Below are positions 9,273-18,112 of a stretch of 64,000 nt of DNA, one piece after another; position 1 is the stretch's first letter; every line of letters starts with the position of its first letter. The stretch is taken from positions 1 through 64,000 of the forward strand of contig JAPKCM010000014.1 in the NCBI GenBank assembly GCA_028822935.1. The letters run 5' to 3'. The position numbers were made by a program, and so were the translations under genes. This DNA comes from Akkermansiaceae bacterium. GTDB taxonomy: Bacteria > Verrucomicrobiota > Verrucomicrobiia > Verrucomicrobiales > Akkermansiaceae. The notes beneath the pieces were generated by a model. The model searched no databases. It was not told the origin of the DNA and saw only the letters and a program-made list of their open reading frames with translations.

Positions 9273-10622
9273 ATGGAATCAAAGAAACCATGGCGATTGA
9301 ATCGCCGCACTTTTTTGCGAGGTGCCGGTGCGGCTCTGGCTCTCCCTGCGTTGGAATGTATGGGGAGGATTGCTCCTGCCGCCGAACCTCGTCGCCTCGC
9401 AGCGATCTATTTCCCCTTTGGGGTGTCGATGCCTCCCGCTGATAGCGGTAAGACCGAGTGGAGTTGGTTTCCCAAGGACGAAGGTGCGGGCTTTGAATTC
9501 ACGAAGGCTCTGCAGCCACTTGAGCCGTTGCGTGAAGACCTGACAATCCTGGGGGGATTGTCTCATCCAGATGTTCGCCAGATTGATGGACACGATAGCG
9601 CTGATACCTTTCTGACCGGGTGCGACCTTTTGAAACGTAAGCTGCACAATGTCCATTCGATGGATCAAATCGCGGCGGATCATCTGGCTAAGCAAACTCG
9701 TTTTGCATCGTTAGTGATGTCAACGGATGGTGGCGTTGGAGAGCCGACTCGATCGAGTACACTTTCCTACAACCGGCATGGTCGTCCTATCCCGGCGCTT
9801 AATCAGCCACGACAGATATTCGAGCGTTTATTTGGGGTGGGTGATGATGCTACTGAGTTGGGGAGGCGTCGGTTACGGAGCGGGAGCAACATGCTGGATC
9901 TTGTTCTGGACGATGCCCGTCGCGTGCGGGGGCGTCTTGGGCGTGAGGATCAGGATAAGTTTGATGAGTATCTTGATTCAATTCGAGATGTGGAGAAGCG
10001 GGTTGAGCGTTCCCAGGCTTGGGTCGATCTTCCCAAGCCAGAAATTACGGATCAGGATCGAGAGCGTCTCAAACTCGAGTCGGATTCCGAAGTGCCCGAG
10101 GATTACATCGGAACGATGTATGAACTGATTTACCTGGCATTCCGAACCGACTCGACCCGAGTTGCAACCTATCAAATCGCGAGCATGGGAGACGCGACGA
10201 CGTTGGCAGGGAAGTTCCCTCAGCTATTGGGTATGGGCAAAAACCTTCATTCACTTTGCCATGACTGGAACAAGCCCGAGGGGATTGAGCCGTTAGGCAA
10301 GTGGGATCAGTTCCTCTCGCGCAAGTTTGCCGGGTTCCTTCAAAAGATGCGTGATACCCCGGCGAACGCCGAAGGGACGACTAACCTTCTGGATCAAACC
10401 TCGATCATCTACGGCAGCAGCAATAGCACGACCCATACGAACCGGAACTATCCGTTGGTGCTGGCGGGCGGCAAGGCGATGGGTTTCAAGCACGGCCACT
10501 ACCGACGTTTTGCTGAATCAGTTCCCCTCTCGAACCTTCACCTGACCATGCTGCGACAGGCTGGTATCCCTGTGGAGTCTTTCGCTGATAGTAACTCGAT
10601 GTTGAGCGAGCTGTTGGGGTAA
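9273..10622 (+). CDS. DUF1552 Tat-exported protein
   Basis: A 449-residue protein with a twin-arginine signal (NRRTFLRGAGAALALPALE, residues 10-28), then the DUF1552 core (YFPFGVSMPP, ILGGLSHPD, HDSADTFLTG, YELIYLAFRTDSTRVATYQIASMG). It sits two bases after the DUF1587-family gene. The two families co-occur in many PVC genomes and are thought to form one periplasmic system; its biochemistry is unknown. A Tat signal suggests export after folding or with a cofactor. Complete, with no sign of decay. Confidence 0.93.
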   Translation: MESKKPWRLNRRTFLRGAGAALALPALECMGRIAPAAEPRRLAAIYFPFGVSMPPADSGKTEWSWFPKDEGAGFEFTKALQPLEPLREDLTILGGLSHPDVRQIDGHDSADTFLTGCDLLKRKLHNVHSMDQIAADHLAKQTRFASLVMSTDGGVGEPTRSSTLSYNRHGRPIPALNQPRQIFERLFGVGDDATELGRRRLRSGSNMLDLVLDDARRVRGRLGREDQDKFDEYLDSIRDVEKRVERSQAWVDLPKPEITDQDRERLKLESDSEVPEDYIGTMYELIYLAFRTDSTRVATYQIASMGDATTLAGKFPQLLGMGKNLHSLCHDWNKPEGIEPLGKWDQFLSRKFAGFLQKMRDTPANAEGTTNLLDQTSIIYGSSNSTTHTNRNYPLVLAGGKAMGFKHGHYRRFAESVPLSNLHLTMLRQAGIPVESFADSNSMLSELLG

Positions 10623-10831
10623 GCCTAAGCGCAGCTGCAATCGGTGCTAATTTCCTTCTCCCTGTTTCAATGGTTCGACATCGAGGTAGATGTCGCGCTT
10701 TGCCCCCCGAATGTGATCGTTCCGGCGGTGGGGATTCCGGCAGGAAAAGTCCCTGATTCACGCCCAATCTTACTAGAACTGAGAGACTTTAGCACGATCT
10801 TTATTGCAGGAGACCGTAGATTCCTAGTCCG

Positions 10832-10866
10832 CGTTGCCAAGTTATTTTTTGGCAGCGGTTTCTTTA
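10832..10866 (+). terminator. candidate Rho-independent terminator after the DUF1552 operon
   Basis: CGTTGCCAA (10832-10840) pairs with TTGGCAGCG (10849-10857) around an AT-rich 8-base loop, followed by GTTTCTTT. The stem is nine pairs including one G.U. It lies about 210 bases after the DUF1552 stop, so termination is plausible but the U-tract is weak. The bases between the gene and this hairpin show nothing recognisable. Confidence 0.45.
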
Positions 10867-10868
10867 GG

Positions 10869-11100
10869 TCACCAAGCTTCTTGCGTGTCAGCTGTCGTTG
10901 AAGTCGTTGCTTTTTTCAGTTCGGTCTGGCGTGAGAGGCATGCCGTTTTCCAGTCGAGGCCGAGCAGTTGGTAGACGTGCGCTTGGGCGTCGTCGGGTAG
11001 GCCGGGTTTGCGGAGGTTGATGATGCGCCCCTCTAGAAGCGCTGGACGCGCGGATGTTTCTTTTGCAGAGCTCCTATCGTTCGCTCGATTTTGTCCGGGA
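10869..11100 (-). pseudogene. decayed coding remnant, possibly a transposase C-terminus
   Basis: Downstream of the DUF1537 gene, two minus-strand frames look protein-like one after another. One reads LPDKIERTIGALQKKHPRV and stops near 11033. Another continues LLEGRIINLRKPGLPDD, VYQLLGLDWKTACLSRQ and stops at 10869. Joining them needs a frameshift, so this looks like the end of a decayed gene. The charged and aromatic content recalls transposase C-termini, but I cannot name a family. No inverted repeats were identified. Confidence 0.35.
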
Positions 11101-11103
11101 GCT

Positions 11104-12465
11104 TTAGGAGGAGAGTTTTTGGTAGGCGTGGGTGAGGGCGTCGTCTCCGCCGACGTTGCCGGGGAAGATGACGTAGGCGAGGCCGGGGTGGCGGGTTTCG
11201 TTTCCGATGGTCCAGACGGGGACGCCGGGGAGGATTTGGCCGAGGACCATGGCTTGTTTGACGCCGAGGGCATCGGTGGCGATATCGGAGGAGGTCATGC
11301 CGCCTTTTACGATGAGGAAGCTGGGGCGGGCGACCACGGATTGGACGAGGGAAACGAGGGAGCGGGAGATGGTTTGAGAGATGGCGAGGTTCTCCGCTTC
11401 GCTGGGCGCGTCGATGCGGTCGCGCGAGGTGAAGAGGATGGCGGTTTTTCCGGACTCGATGGTTTGGTTGAGTTTGGCGGAAAGGGGGAAGAGGGTGTCG
11501 TCGGGGTTTTCGAGGAGGGCGAGGACGTTGAGTTCGAGGGGGACGGCGTTGGGGGCGTTCTCGATAAGGTGCGCGAGTTGGGCGCTGGTCTTGGGGACGT
11601 GGGAGCCCACGATGATGAGGCCGCCGTTGGGGTTGGGGTCGAGGTCCTGCATTTGCCAAGGATCGAGCGGCGGGCGGCTGACGATGCCCGCGAGGGATTG
11701 CACGAAGGAGGCGGCGGAGCGGATGATGAAGCGGCGGTCGCTTTTTAAGAGGGCGACGGAAAGGACGTTGAGGTCGGTGATGGAGGCGGCGTTGACGATG
11801 CAGGTGGAGCTGGCGGGGAGGGCCGCTATTTTTTCGCTGACAGCACCGGCGCGGAGTTCTTCGAGGGAGATGCTTTGGACATCAACGGGGCCGTCTGATT
11901 TTTCGGCGATGTAGTCGGGGAGGTAGGAATGAGAGAAGGGGAAGGCGTTGTCGTTTGCGAAGGGGGTGAGGTGGGCAGGGGTGGCGGTGTCGCCTTCGAC
12001 GACGTAGTGGGTGTCGGCGACCGTGAGGCGGCCACCGGCGGCGAAGAAGGGGATGAAGAGAGTGGGGGCTTCGGGGATGCCTAGGGCATCGCGGAGGAGA
12101 TTTGTTTCGAGGGGGAAGTGGCCGCGGAGGGTGGAGTCGGAGCGGGAGATGACGATAATGTCGTCTTGGTATTCCTTGAGGATGTCACCGAGGCGCTGGT
12201 GGAGCTCGGTGGTTTGCTCGACGGTGAGGGCGCTGGAATTGGTGAGGAGGAAGAGAACGGGCGGGGCTTCGTCGATGGCGTCCTTGATTGATTGGGCGCT
12301 GAGGTCGGTGAGGACGGGGACGTCGAAGACGGTTTGGGTGCCGGTGGGGTCGTCATCGAGGATGACGAGGGTCTTTTTGGATTCGCGGAGGAGGTCGTGG
12401 ATTTCCCCGACGAGGTCTTTTTTGAACTCGGGTGGGAGGTTGGAGAGGAGTTCGGAAGTTGTCAT
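11104..12465 (-). CDS. four-carbon acid sugar kinase family protein (DUF1537)
   Basis: A 453-residue protein with the N-terminal domain marked by LVILDDDPTGTQTV (about 33-46) and LTNSSAL, and a C-terminal nucleotide-binding domain with VGSHVPKTSAQL and LIVKGGMTSSDIATDALGV. The family phosphorylates four-carbon sugar acids such as threonate or erythronate using ATP. Characterised members usually work with a PdxA-like 4-phosphate dehydrogenase; one (24974-25897) is encoded 12.5 kb away rather than adjacent. There is no purine-rich ribosome site before the ATG; the upstream sequence is pyrimidine-rich. The substrate cannot be told from sequence. Confidence 0.88.
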   Translation of the reverse strand: MTTSELLSNLPPEFKKDLVGEIHDLLRESKKTLVILDDDPTGTQTVFDVPVLTDLSAQSIKDAIDEAPPVLFLLTNSSALTVEQTTELHQRLGDILKEYQDDIIVISRSDSTLRGHFPLETNLLRDALGIPEAPTLFIPFFAAGGRLTVADTHYVVEGDTATPAHLTPFANDNAFPFSHSYLPDYIAEKSDGPVDVQSISLEELRAGAVSEKIAALPASSTCIVNAASITDLNVLSVALLKSDRRFIIRSAASFVQSLAGIVSRPPLDPWQMQDLDPNPNGGLIIVGSHVPKTSAQLAHLIENAPNAVPLELNVLALLENPDDTLFPLSAKLNQTIESGKTAILFTSRDRIDAPSEAENLAISQTISRSLVSLVQSVVARPSFLIVKGGMTSSDIATDALGVKQAMVLGQILPGVPVWTIGNETRHPGLAYVIFPGNVGGDDALTHAYQKLSS

Positions 12466-12483
12466 GGAGGAAGAGAGGAGTTT

Positions 12484-12522
12484 ATCCGCAGATTACGCAG
12501 ATGGGCACAGATTTTTTCTGGG
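12484..12522. repeat. GxxExxY-associated 'cgcagattacgcagat' repeat, copy 1
   Basis: ATCCGCAGATTACGCAGATG is followed by GGCACAGATTTTTTCTGG. It lies directly 3' of the GxxExxY relic on the minus strand. I know this kind of sequence as one often found beside GxxExxY genes in PVC and other bacteria. Shorter derivatives occur at 25977, 41018 and 44911. Confidence 0.65.
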
Positions 12523-12534
12523 GTTGTGGAGGAT

Positions 12535-12757
12535 TTATTTTGATTTGGTTAAGACCAAGCGCTTTTGCTGGAGGATGGGGGTTCCGAAGTTGAGGAGGAG
12601 AGCTCGTTCGAAACTTGTGGCTTTGAGGTAGTTGATGACCTGGGCTTCCTCGATGGTGGTGATTTGACTGAGGGTTTTGAGTTCGACGATGAGGCGATAG
12701 GAAGATTCGCCATCGGTTTCAGACGCAAATACGGAATGTAATTGTGTTATTCCAACT
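12535..12757 (-). pseudogene. GxxExxY protein, C-terminal remnant
   Basis: The minus strand encodes ETDGESSYRLIVELKTLSQ, then TTIEEAQVINYLKATSFERA, LLLNFGTPILQQKRLVLTKSK and TAA at 12535-12537. This matches the second half of the GxxExxY family: a VELK strand, EAQ-x-xNYLK, and LLLNFG near the end. The N-terminal half with the GxxExxY motif is missing; upstream sequence runs straight into the sulfatase stop at 12758. The fragment has no proper start, so it is probably not expressed as a functional protein. Confidence 0.75.
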
Positions 12758-14323
12758 CTATTTGCGTGCTGGCAGTTTTGGCGAAGCGGCCTCGTAGGCG
12801 CTTTTTTCGATCCAGGTGAGATCGGGCCAATGGCCGGTGTCGTTTGGCTGGGCCCTGCCGGGCGTGGTGCGTCCGCGGGTGACGATGTCGGTGATTTGAG
12901 CAGTGAGGTCTTTCACGCGGTCAGGATGGGACGCTGCGAGGTTCGTTGTTTCCGCGGGATCGTCCTTGAGATGGTAAAGTTCCATGCGGTGTTTGCGGTG
13001 GGGCATGATGAGCTTCCAATCGTCGTCGGTGATGGAAAGGCGGCCATTTGCAGCGTGGTTGATGAGGGGGAGTCGCTTTGGTTTTGCGGTGGAATCGAGA
13101 AGGATGGAGGCGAAGCTTTGGCTGTCCTCGCCGGCGGTGTCGGGGAGGGTCGCTTTGGTCAGCCTGGCAAAGGTGGCGAGGAGATCGATTTGGCCGATGG
13201 GTCCATCCCAAGAGCGGCCGGGGTTCTTGATGCCGGCGGGCCAGCGGACGAAGAAGGGGACGCGGTGGCCGCCTTCGTAGACGTCGCGTTTTCCACCGCG
13301 ATAGGGGCCGCTGCTGAAGTGCTGGTATTTTGGGATGCGTTGCTTCCAGGCGTTCTCAGGGCCGTTGTCGCTCGTGAAGACGATCATAGTGTTTTCATCG
13401 AGGCCGGAGGTTTTGAGGTATTTTAAAATGCGACCGATGTGGTGGTCGGTCTCGATGAGGAATTCACCGTAGGCTCCGCAATCGCCTTGGCCGTGGAACG
13501 CGGGGAGGGGGCAGACGGGATAGTGGGGGGAGGTGTAAGGAAGGTAGAGGAAGAAGGGGGAGCGAGAGTTGAGATCTGAACGTGTCTTCATCCACGCGAT
13601 CGCTTTGTCGGTGAAGCGGGTGAGGCATTGGTTGTCGATGAAGTCCGGGGCGATCTCGAAGTTGGTTTTGACGGTGCGGGTGGGGTCTGAAGATTTACCG
13701 GGTTTGTTCTCATAGGGCGGCATGATGCGGTAGTCGGTGAAACGGGGGTTCTTCTTTTTATTGGTGAAGAGAGTGGGTGGGACTTTGGCGTGGCGGCCCT
13801 CGAACCAGGCGAGGATACCGTAGTTGAGCGAAGCGGGGATGCCGTAGAAGTAGTCGAAGCCTTTATCGAGGGGCATGTCGGTGACGGGCTTGGTCCAATC
13901 GCGCGATCCGGGGTTGCCGGGGAAATCCATACCGAGGTGCCATTTTCCCACCATTCCGGTGTGGTAGCCTTGCTTCTTGAGAAGAGAGGCGAGGGTCATG
14001 CGGTCGTCTGCGATGAGGCAGGGGACTTCGGCTTGGAAGACCCCTTTCTTCAGAGTGGTGCGCCAAGAGTAACGACCGGTGAGGAGGCCGTAGCGGGAGG
14101 GGGTGCAGACGCTGTCGGAACTATGGGCGTTGGTGAAGGAGAGGCCTTCCTTCGCGAGGCGGTCGAGGTTGGGAGTTTGGAATTTGGCGTTGGGATTGAG
14201 GCAGGAGGCATCGCCGAAGCCTTGGTCATCAGTGTAGATGACGATGATATTGGGCTGGGGGGCTGCTTGGAGATTTGCGAAGAGGAGAAGGAAAAAACCT
14301 AAGGGGAAAAGAACAAATTTCAT
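12758..14323 (-). CDS. secreted type I sulfatase
   Basis: A 521-residue arylsulfatase-type enzyme with a signal peptide (MKFVLFPLGFFLLLFANLQA). The metal-site strand NIIVIYTDDQG (about 25-35) is followed by the formylglycine signature C-T-P-S-R with cysteine at 73, then GKWHLG, SPHYP and FTSDNGPENAW, all characteristic of the fold. It hydrolyses a sulfate ester, probably on a polysaccharide or glycan, and needs a formylglycine-generating enzyme that is not in this window. I start at ATG 14323 because it directly precedes the signal peptide; an in-frame ATG at 14350 would add nine residues. The gene stands alone on the minus strand. Confidence 0.93.
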   Translation of the reverse strand: MKFVLFPLGFFLLLFANLQAAPQPNIIVIYTDDQGFGDASCLNPNAKFQTPNLDRLAKEGLSFTNAHSSDSVCTPSRYGLLTGRYSWRTTLKKGVFQAEVPCLIADDRMTLASLLKKQGYHTGMVGKWHLGMDFPGNPGSRDWTKPVTDMPLDKGFDYFYGIPASLNYGILAWFEGRHAKVPPTLFTNKKKNPRFTDYRIMPPYENKPGKSSDPTRTVKTNFEIAPDFIDNQCLTRFTDKAIAWMKTRSDLNSRSPFFLYLPYTSPHYPVCPLPAFHGQGDCGAYGEFLIETDHHIGRILKYLKTSGLDENTMIVFTSDNGPENAWKQRIPKYQHFSSGPYRGGKRDVYEGGHRVPFFVRWPAGIKNPGRSWDGPIGQIDLLATFARLTKATLPDTAGEDSQSFASILLDSTAKPKRLPLINHAANGRLSITDDDWKLIMPHRKHRMELYHLKDDPAETTNLAASHPDRVKDLTAQITDIVTRGRTTPGRAQPNDTGHWPDLTWIEKSAYEAASPKLPARK

Positions 14324-14409
14324 AGGGACCGAGTTGAGAGAGGGTGGCATAAAGGAGAGTCGAAACCAGCCAGAGAATTAACATTTCTGCGGTGCTTTTC
14401 GAATCCCGA

Positions 14410-14571
14410 ATGACCTATCTTCAGATGATCCGTTTGCCAGCGAATCCTTTTGGGATGGGTGACCGGGTTCTCCGTGAATTTGGGCTATTGGAAGAGGTGC
14501 AAGGCAGAATCGCAGAAGGGAACGCGCGCACCCGTGAAAAGCTTTTGAAAATTGCGGAATCCTTGGAGTAG
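14410..14571 (+). CDS. possible 53-residue protein
   Basis: A short frame, MTYLQMIRLPANPFGMG and onward, ending in an amphipathic stretch RIAEGNARTREKLLKIAESLE. It lies in the 350-base gap between the sulfatase and the aldolase operon and points the same way as the operon. There is no Shine-Dalgarno; ATG at 14425 is an alternative start. Helix-like composition suggests coding, perhaps the tail of a lost gene, but I recognise no family. Confidence 0.3.
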   Translation: MTYLQMIRLPANPFGMGDRVLREFGLLEEVQGRIAEGNARTREKLLKIAESLE

Positions 14572-14675
14572 CGGGATGAGGCGGAGGGAACTAAGAAAGG
14601 TGGAGCGATTTTTCGGAATGGGGAAAAGAATCACGTTTTCATTGCGTCGACTTTGCCGCAGGATCTCGTCATCTT

Positions 14676-15473
14676 ATGAAGTTCTATCGTCTTAATCGTC
14701 TCTTCAATGCGCGCTCCAATCGATGTTTCGATGTAGCGGTGGATCATGGATTTTTCAATCAACCGGGATTTCTTCAGGGGATCGAGGATATGGGGAAGGT
14801 GATCGAGACGCTCGTGGACGCCGGTCCTGATGCGGTGCAGTTGACGGTGGGGCAGGCGCGCCATTTACAATCGATCCGAGGAAAGGAGAAGCCCGCCCTC
14901 GTTCTGCGATCGGACGTGGCAAATATCTACGGTAAGGAGCTTCCGGAGACGGCTTTCAGTCTCATGATTGAGGAAACGATGCTGCAGGCGGTGCGCCTTG
15001 ATGCGGCTTGTGTCTGCGTGAATCTTTTTGAGATTCCCGGCTCGCCGGAAGTGCACGGGCAGTGCGTCGCAAACATCCTTCGGCTGAAACCGCAGGCGGA
15101 TTATTACGGCATGCCAATGATGATTGAGCCCTTGGTGTTTCGGCCCAATGAGGAAGCGGGCGGCTACATGGTGGATGGGGATCTGACAAAGATATCGCAT
15201 CTGGTCCGGCAGGCTGTCGAGCTGGGAGGCGATGTCATCAAGGCGGATCCTACCGACGATGTTTCCGAGTATCACAAGGTGATCGAAGTGGCCTCGGGGA
15301 TTCCTGTCTTGGTGCGTGGCGGAGGTCGTGTGTCGGATGAGATTATTTTACAGCGGACCCGCGATTTGATTGCGCAGGGAGTTTCTGGAATCGTGTATGG
15401 ACGGAATGTCATTCAGCATCCTGATCCTCGGAAAATCACGCAGGCTCTCATGGAGATTGTGCACGCTGATTAA
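14676..15473 (+). CDS. class I (DhnA/FbaB-type) aldolase
   Basis: A 265-residue TIM-barrel of the DeoC/LacD/DhnA class I aldolase group. The Schiff-base lysine is most likely K189 in GGDVIKADPT, and RGGG at 214-217 is the typical phosphate-binding turn. DVAVDHG (19-25) is the usual first strand. Such enzymes cleave ketose phosphates, or 2-amino-3,7-dideoxyheptulosonates, via an imine. As first gene of a run with GlcD, GlcF, a Gfo/Idh dehydrogenase and a PfkB kinase, the likely job is cleavage of a kinase-made sugar phosphate. Substrate not determined. Confidence 0.85.
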   Translation: MKFYRLNRLFNARSNRCFDVAVDHGFFNQPGFLQGIEDMGKVIETLVDAGPDAVQLTVGQARHLQSIRGKEKPALVLRSDVANIYGKELPETAFSLMIEETMLQAVRLDAACVCVNLFEIPGSPEVHGQCVANILRLKPQADYYGMPMMIEPLVFRPNEEAGGYMVDGDLTKISHLVRQAVELGGDVIKADPTDDVSEYHKVIEVASGIPVLVRGGGRVSDEIILQRTRDLIAQGVSGIVYGRNVIQHPDPRKITQALMEIVHAD

Positions 15474-15478
15474 AAAGG

Positions 15479-16843
15479 ATGATTGGTGCACTGACAGCTC
15501 TTTTGGGCGCGGAGAATGTTCTCACCGCGAAGGAGGACCTTGTTCCTTACAGTTTCGATGGCACGGCGACTTTTCGGGAGCTGCCGGTGGCGGTGGTGTT
15601 TCCTCGAACGACTGAAGAGGTCGCGCGCTGTGTGAAAATTTGTCGAGAGCACCAGACGCCGATCATCACGCGCGGCTCCGGCACGGGTCTCTCGGGGGGC
15701 ACGGTGCCCACTCCGGGAGCGATCGTCCTTTGCCTCGTTCATATGACGAAGATCGTTGAGATCGATCCGGCCAATCTGACTTTGCGCGCCGAACCTGGAG
15801 CGATCACGGCGGACATCGATGCCGCGGCGGCGGAGCACGGTCTCTTTTATCCCCCTGATCCCGGGTCGATGAAGATTTCCACGATTGGCGGAAACGTGGC
15901 CGAGAATTCCGGCGGCTTGCGTGGTCTTAAATATGGCGTCACGCGTGACTACATTATGGCGGTCACGGTGGTGCTACCCGATGGAGAAGTGGCGACCTTT
16001 GGAAATGCCTGTGTCAAAGATGTTGCGGGATATTCGATGAAGGATGTTTTTATTGGCTCGGAAGGGACGCTGGGGATCATCACGCAAGTTCTTCTAAAAC
16101 TTCTTCCGCGTCCGGAGGCGCGGCGCACCATGCTGGCGACCTTTTCCTCGATGGAAGCGGCGGCGGAAACGGTTTCGGCAATCATCGCGGCGCGCATCAT
16201 TCCCTGCACGCTGGAATTCCTTGACCAGATGACGATTCGCTGTGTGGAGGATTACACGAAAATGGGCCTGCCGACCGATTGCGCGGCGCTTCTTCTGATG
16301 GAGACCGATGGTCATCCGGCGGCGGTCGAGGATGAAGCAAATCGGATGGCCGCGATTGCGCGAAGCCATGGAGCGATGGAAGTGACGACGGCGGCAGACG
16401 AAGCGGAGTCGCTGAAGTTGGCCTCGGCCCGGCGTTCGGCCTTTGCCTCGCTGGCCCGTGTGCGGCCCACGACGATTTTAGAAGACGTGACCGTGCCTCG
16501 CTCCCATCTCGCGGAAATGGTGACCTTTATCGCGGAGACGGCTGCCAAGTTGGAACTCACGGTGGGGACCTTCGGGCATATGGGGGATGGGAATTTACAT
16601 CCGACTTTTCTCACTGATGAACTGGATGAGGAAGAAATGAAGCGGGTGCACCAAGCGCTCGATTTGATTGTTTCGAAGACGCTTTCGCTCGGGGGAACGA
16701 TCACGGGAGAGCATGGCGTTGGCTTGGCCAAGAAGATGTGGCTTCGGGATCAGCTGGGTGATGCTTCGCTGAACCTCATGAAGAAATTCAAGGAGACGAT
16801 TGATCCCGATTGCTTGCTCAATCCCCACAAAATCTTTGATTAA
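15479..16843 (+). CDS. glcD: FAD-linked 2-hydroxyacid oxidase, GlcD family
   Basis: A 454-residue FAD-binding oxidoreductase of the D-lactate dehydrogenase/glycolate oxidase GlcD type. The FAD domain shows PRTTEEVARCVKIC, TRGSGTGLSGG and GGNVAENSGG, and the C-terminal cap ends with TFGHMGDGNLHP and GEHGVGLAKK. It oxidises a 2-hydroxy acid to the 2-keto acid, passing electrons to the FeS subunit encoded next (nine bases later). It begins five bases after the aldolase stop, with AAAAGG just upstream. Glycolate and D-lactate are the common substrates; sequence alone does not separate them. GlcE is not present. Confidence 0.88.
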   Translation: MIGALTALLGAENVLTAKEDLVPYSFDGTATFRELPVAVVFPRTTEEVARCVKICREHQTPIITRGSGTGLSGGTVPTPGAIVLCLVHMTKIVEIDPANLTLRAEPGAITADIDAAAAEHGLFYPPDPGSMKISTIGGNVAENSGGLRGLKYGVTRDYIMAVTVVLPDGEVATFGNACVKDVAGYSMKDVFIGSEGTLGIITQVLLKLLPRPEARRTMLATFSSMEAAAETVSAIIAARIIPCTLEFLDQMTIRCVEDYTKMGLPTDCAALLLMETDGHPAAVEDEANRMAAIARSHGAMEVTTAADEAESLKLASARRSAFASLARVRPTTILEDVTVPRSHLAEMVTFIAETAAKLELTVGTFGHMGDGNLHPTFLTDELDEEEMKRVHQALDLIVSKTLSLGGTITGEHGVGLAKKMWLRDQLGDASLNLMKKFKETIDPDCLLNPHKIFD

Positions 16844-16852
16844 ACTCTGACG

Positions 16853-18112
16853 ATGTCGCTCAAGAAATTGGACTTTTCTATTCTGCAACAATGCATGCAT
16901 TGCGGGATGTGTCTGCCTTCTTGTCCGACTTACGATACGACAAAACGCGAGAGGAATTCGCCCCGGGGCCGCATTGCCTTGATGCGGGCGGTCGCGACGG
17001 ATGAGATTCCTTTATCCAAGAGCTTCGCGGACGAAATGTCGTTTTGCCTCGGCTGTCTCGCCTGCCAATCGGCCTGCCCGGCGGCGGTCGATTACGCCAC
17101 CCTTTTTGAAACGTCGCGGGCGGAGATTGAAGCGACCGGGGTTTCGGTTTCTGCGCCCCGGAGACTTCTCCGTTTTTTGACGCTGGACCTTCTGTTTACC
17201 CGTCCGCGATTTCTTCGAGTGGTGGGGAAGCTGCTACGATTTTACCAAGTTTCCGGAGCGGAGAATCTCGTCCGGAAAATTCTACCGAAACGACTGCGCG
17301 AACTGGAGCGCCTGACGCCCCGGATGGCGGCTCAGTTTTCGAATGACTTGATTGATCCGGTGGAGTCGGGGGATGGTTCTTCCAAGAAGGTGGCCTTGCT
17401 GACGGGCTGCGTGCAGGACCTCGTCTTTTCGCAGGTGAATCGCGATACTGCGGATGTTCTTTTGGCAAATTCTTGCGAAGTCCATACGCCATCGGTTCAG
17501 CCGTGTTGTGGGTCGATCCACTCTCACAATGGCGAGCCGGAGATGGCGCGCGAGAATGCCCGGCGCTTACTTGATTTGCTGCCGCCTCAGGATTTCGATG
17601 CCATCATTTCAAATGCCGGTGGCTGCGGTTCTCATTTACGCCATTTTTCTAAGCTGCTGCCGAATGATCCTCGGGCAGCTCTCTGGGATGCGAAGGTTCG
17701 TGATGTTCATGAGTTTCTCGCCGAGATCGAAGTGCGATCTCCGGACGTTGCTCCTTTCGAGGAAGAGAAAAAGGTGACTTACCACGACTCCTGTCATCTT
17801 GCTCATGGTCAGAAAGTGACCTTGGAGCCAAGGCAGATGATCGACTTGATTCCAGGGATTGAGCGCGTCGATCTCTCCGAGTCCGATTGGTGCTGTGGTT
17901 CGGCGGGAGTCTATTCCTTGACGCAACCCGAGCAGTCCCAGCTTCTTCTGGAGCGGAAAGTGGGGCACATTCGAACGACAGGTGCGGAGATTCTTCTCAC
18001 CGCGAATCCGGGCTGCGTCCTTCAGATTCAAAACGGGGTGCCTGAACTTAAGATCATGAATCCTGTTTCTCTTCTGGCTCAGGCTTATCGAAACGAATCG
18101 AAAAAACTTTAA
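16853..18112 (+). CDS. glcF: (Fe-S)-binding oxidoreductase subunit, GlcF family
   Basis: A 419-residue electron-transfer subunit. Two 4Fe-4S sites of the CxxCxxCxxxCP type are present: C14/C17/C20/C24 (CMHCGMCLPSCP) and C65/C68/C71/C75 (CLGCLACQSACP). Two CCG domains follow (VQPCCGSIHSHNG, and DSCHLAHG with DWCCGSAGVYS), which bind a further cluster. It accepts electrons from the adjacent flavoprotein and passes them to the quinone pool at the inner membrane. Its TAA shares its last A with the next gene's ATG. All cluster cysteines appear intact. Confidence 0.9.
   Translation: MSLKKLDFSILQQCMHCGMCLPSCPTYDTTKRERNSPRGRIALMRAVATDEIPLSKSFADEMSFCLGCLACQSACPAAVDYATLFETSRAEIEATGVSVSAPRRLLRFLTLDLLFTRPRFLRVVGKLLRFYQVSGAENLVRKILPKRLRELERLTPRMAAQFSNDLIDPVESGDGSSKKVALLTGCVQDLVFSQVNRDTADVLLANSCEVHTPSVQPCCGSIHSHNGEPEMARENARRLLDLLPPQDFDAIISNAGGCGSHLRHFSKLLPNDPRAALWDAKVRDVHEFLAEIEVRSPDVAPFEEEKKVTYHDSCHLAHGQKVTLEPRQMIDLIPGIERVDLSESDWCCGSAGVYSLTQPEQSQLLLERKVGHIRTTGAEILLTANPGCVLQIQNGVPELKIMNPVSLLAQAYRNESKKL

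Noticed and set aside
16888-16903. Palindrome CAATGCATGCATTG inside glcF
   Set aside because: It encodes the first cysteines of the CMHC cluster motif, so it is explained by coding sequence and probably not a regulatory site.
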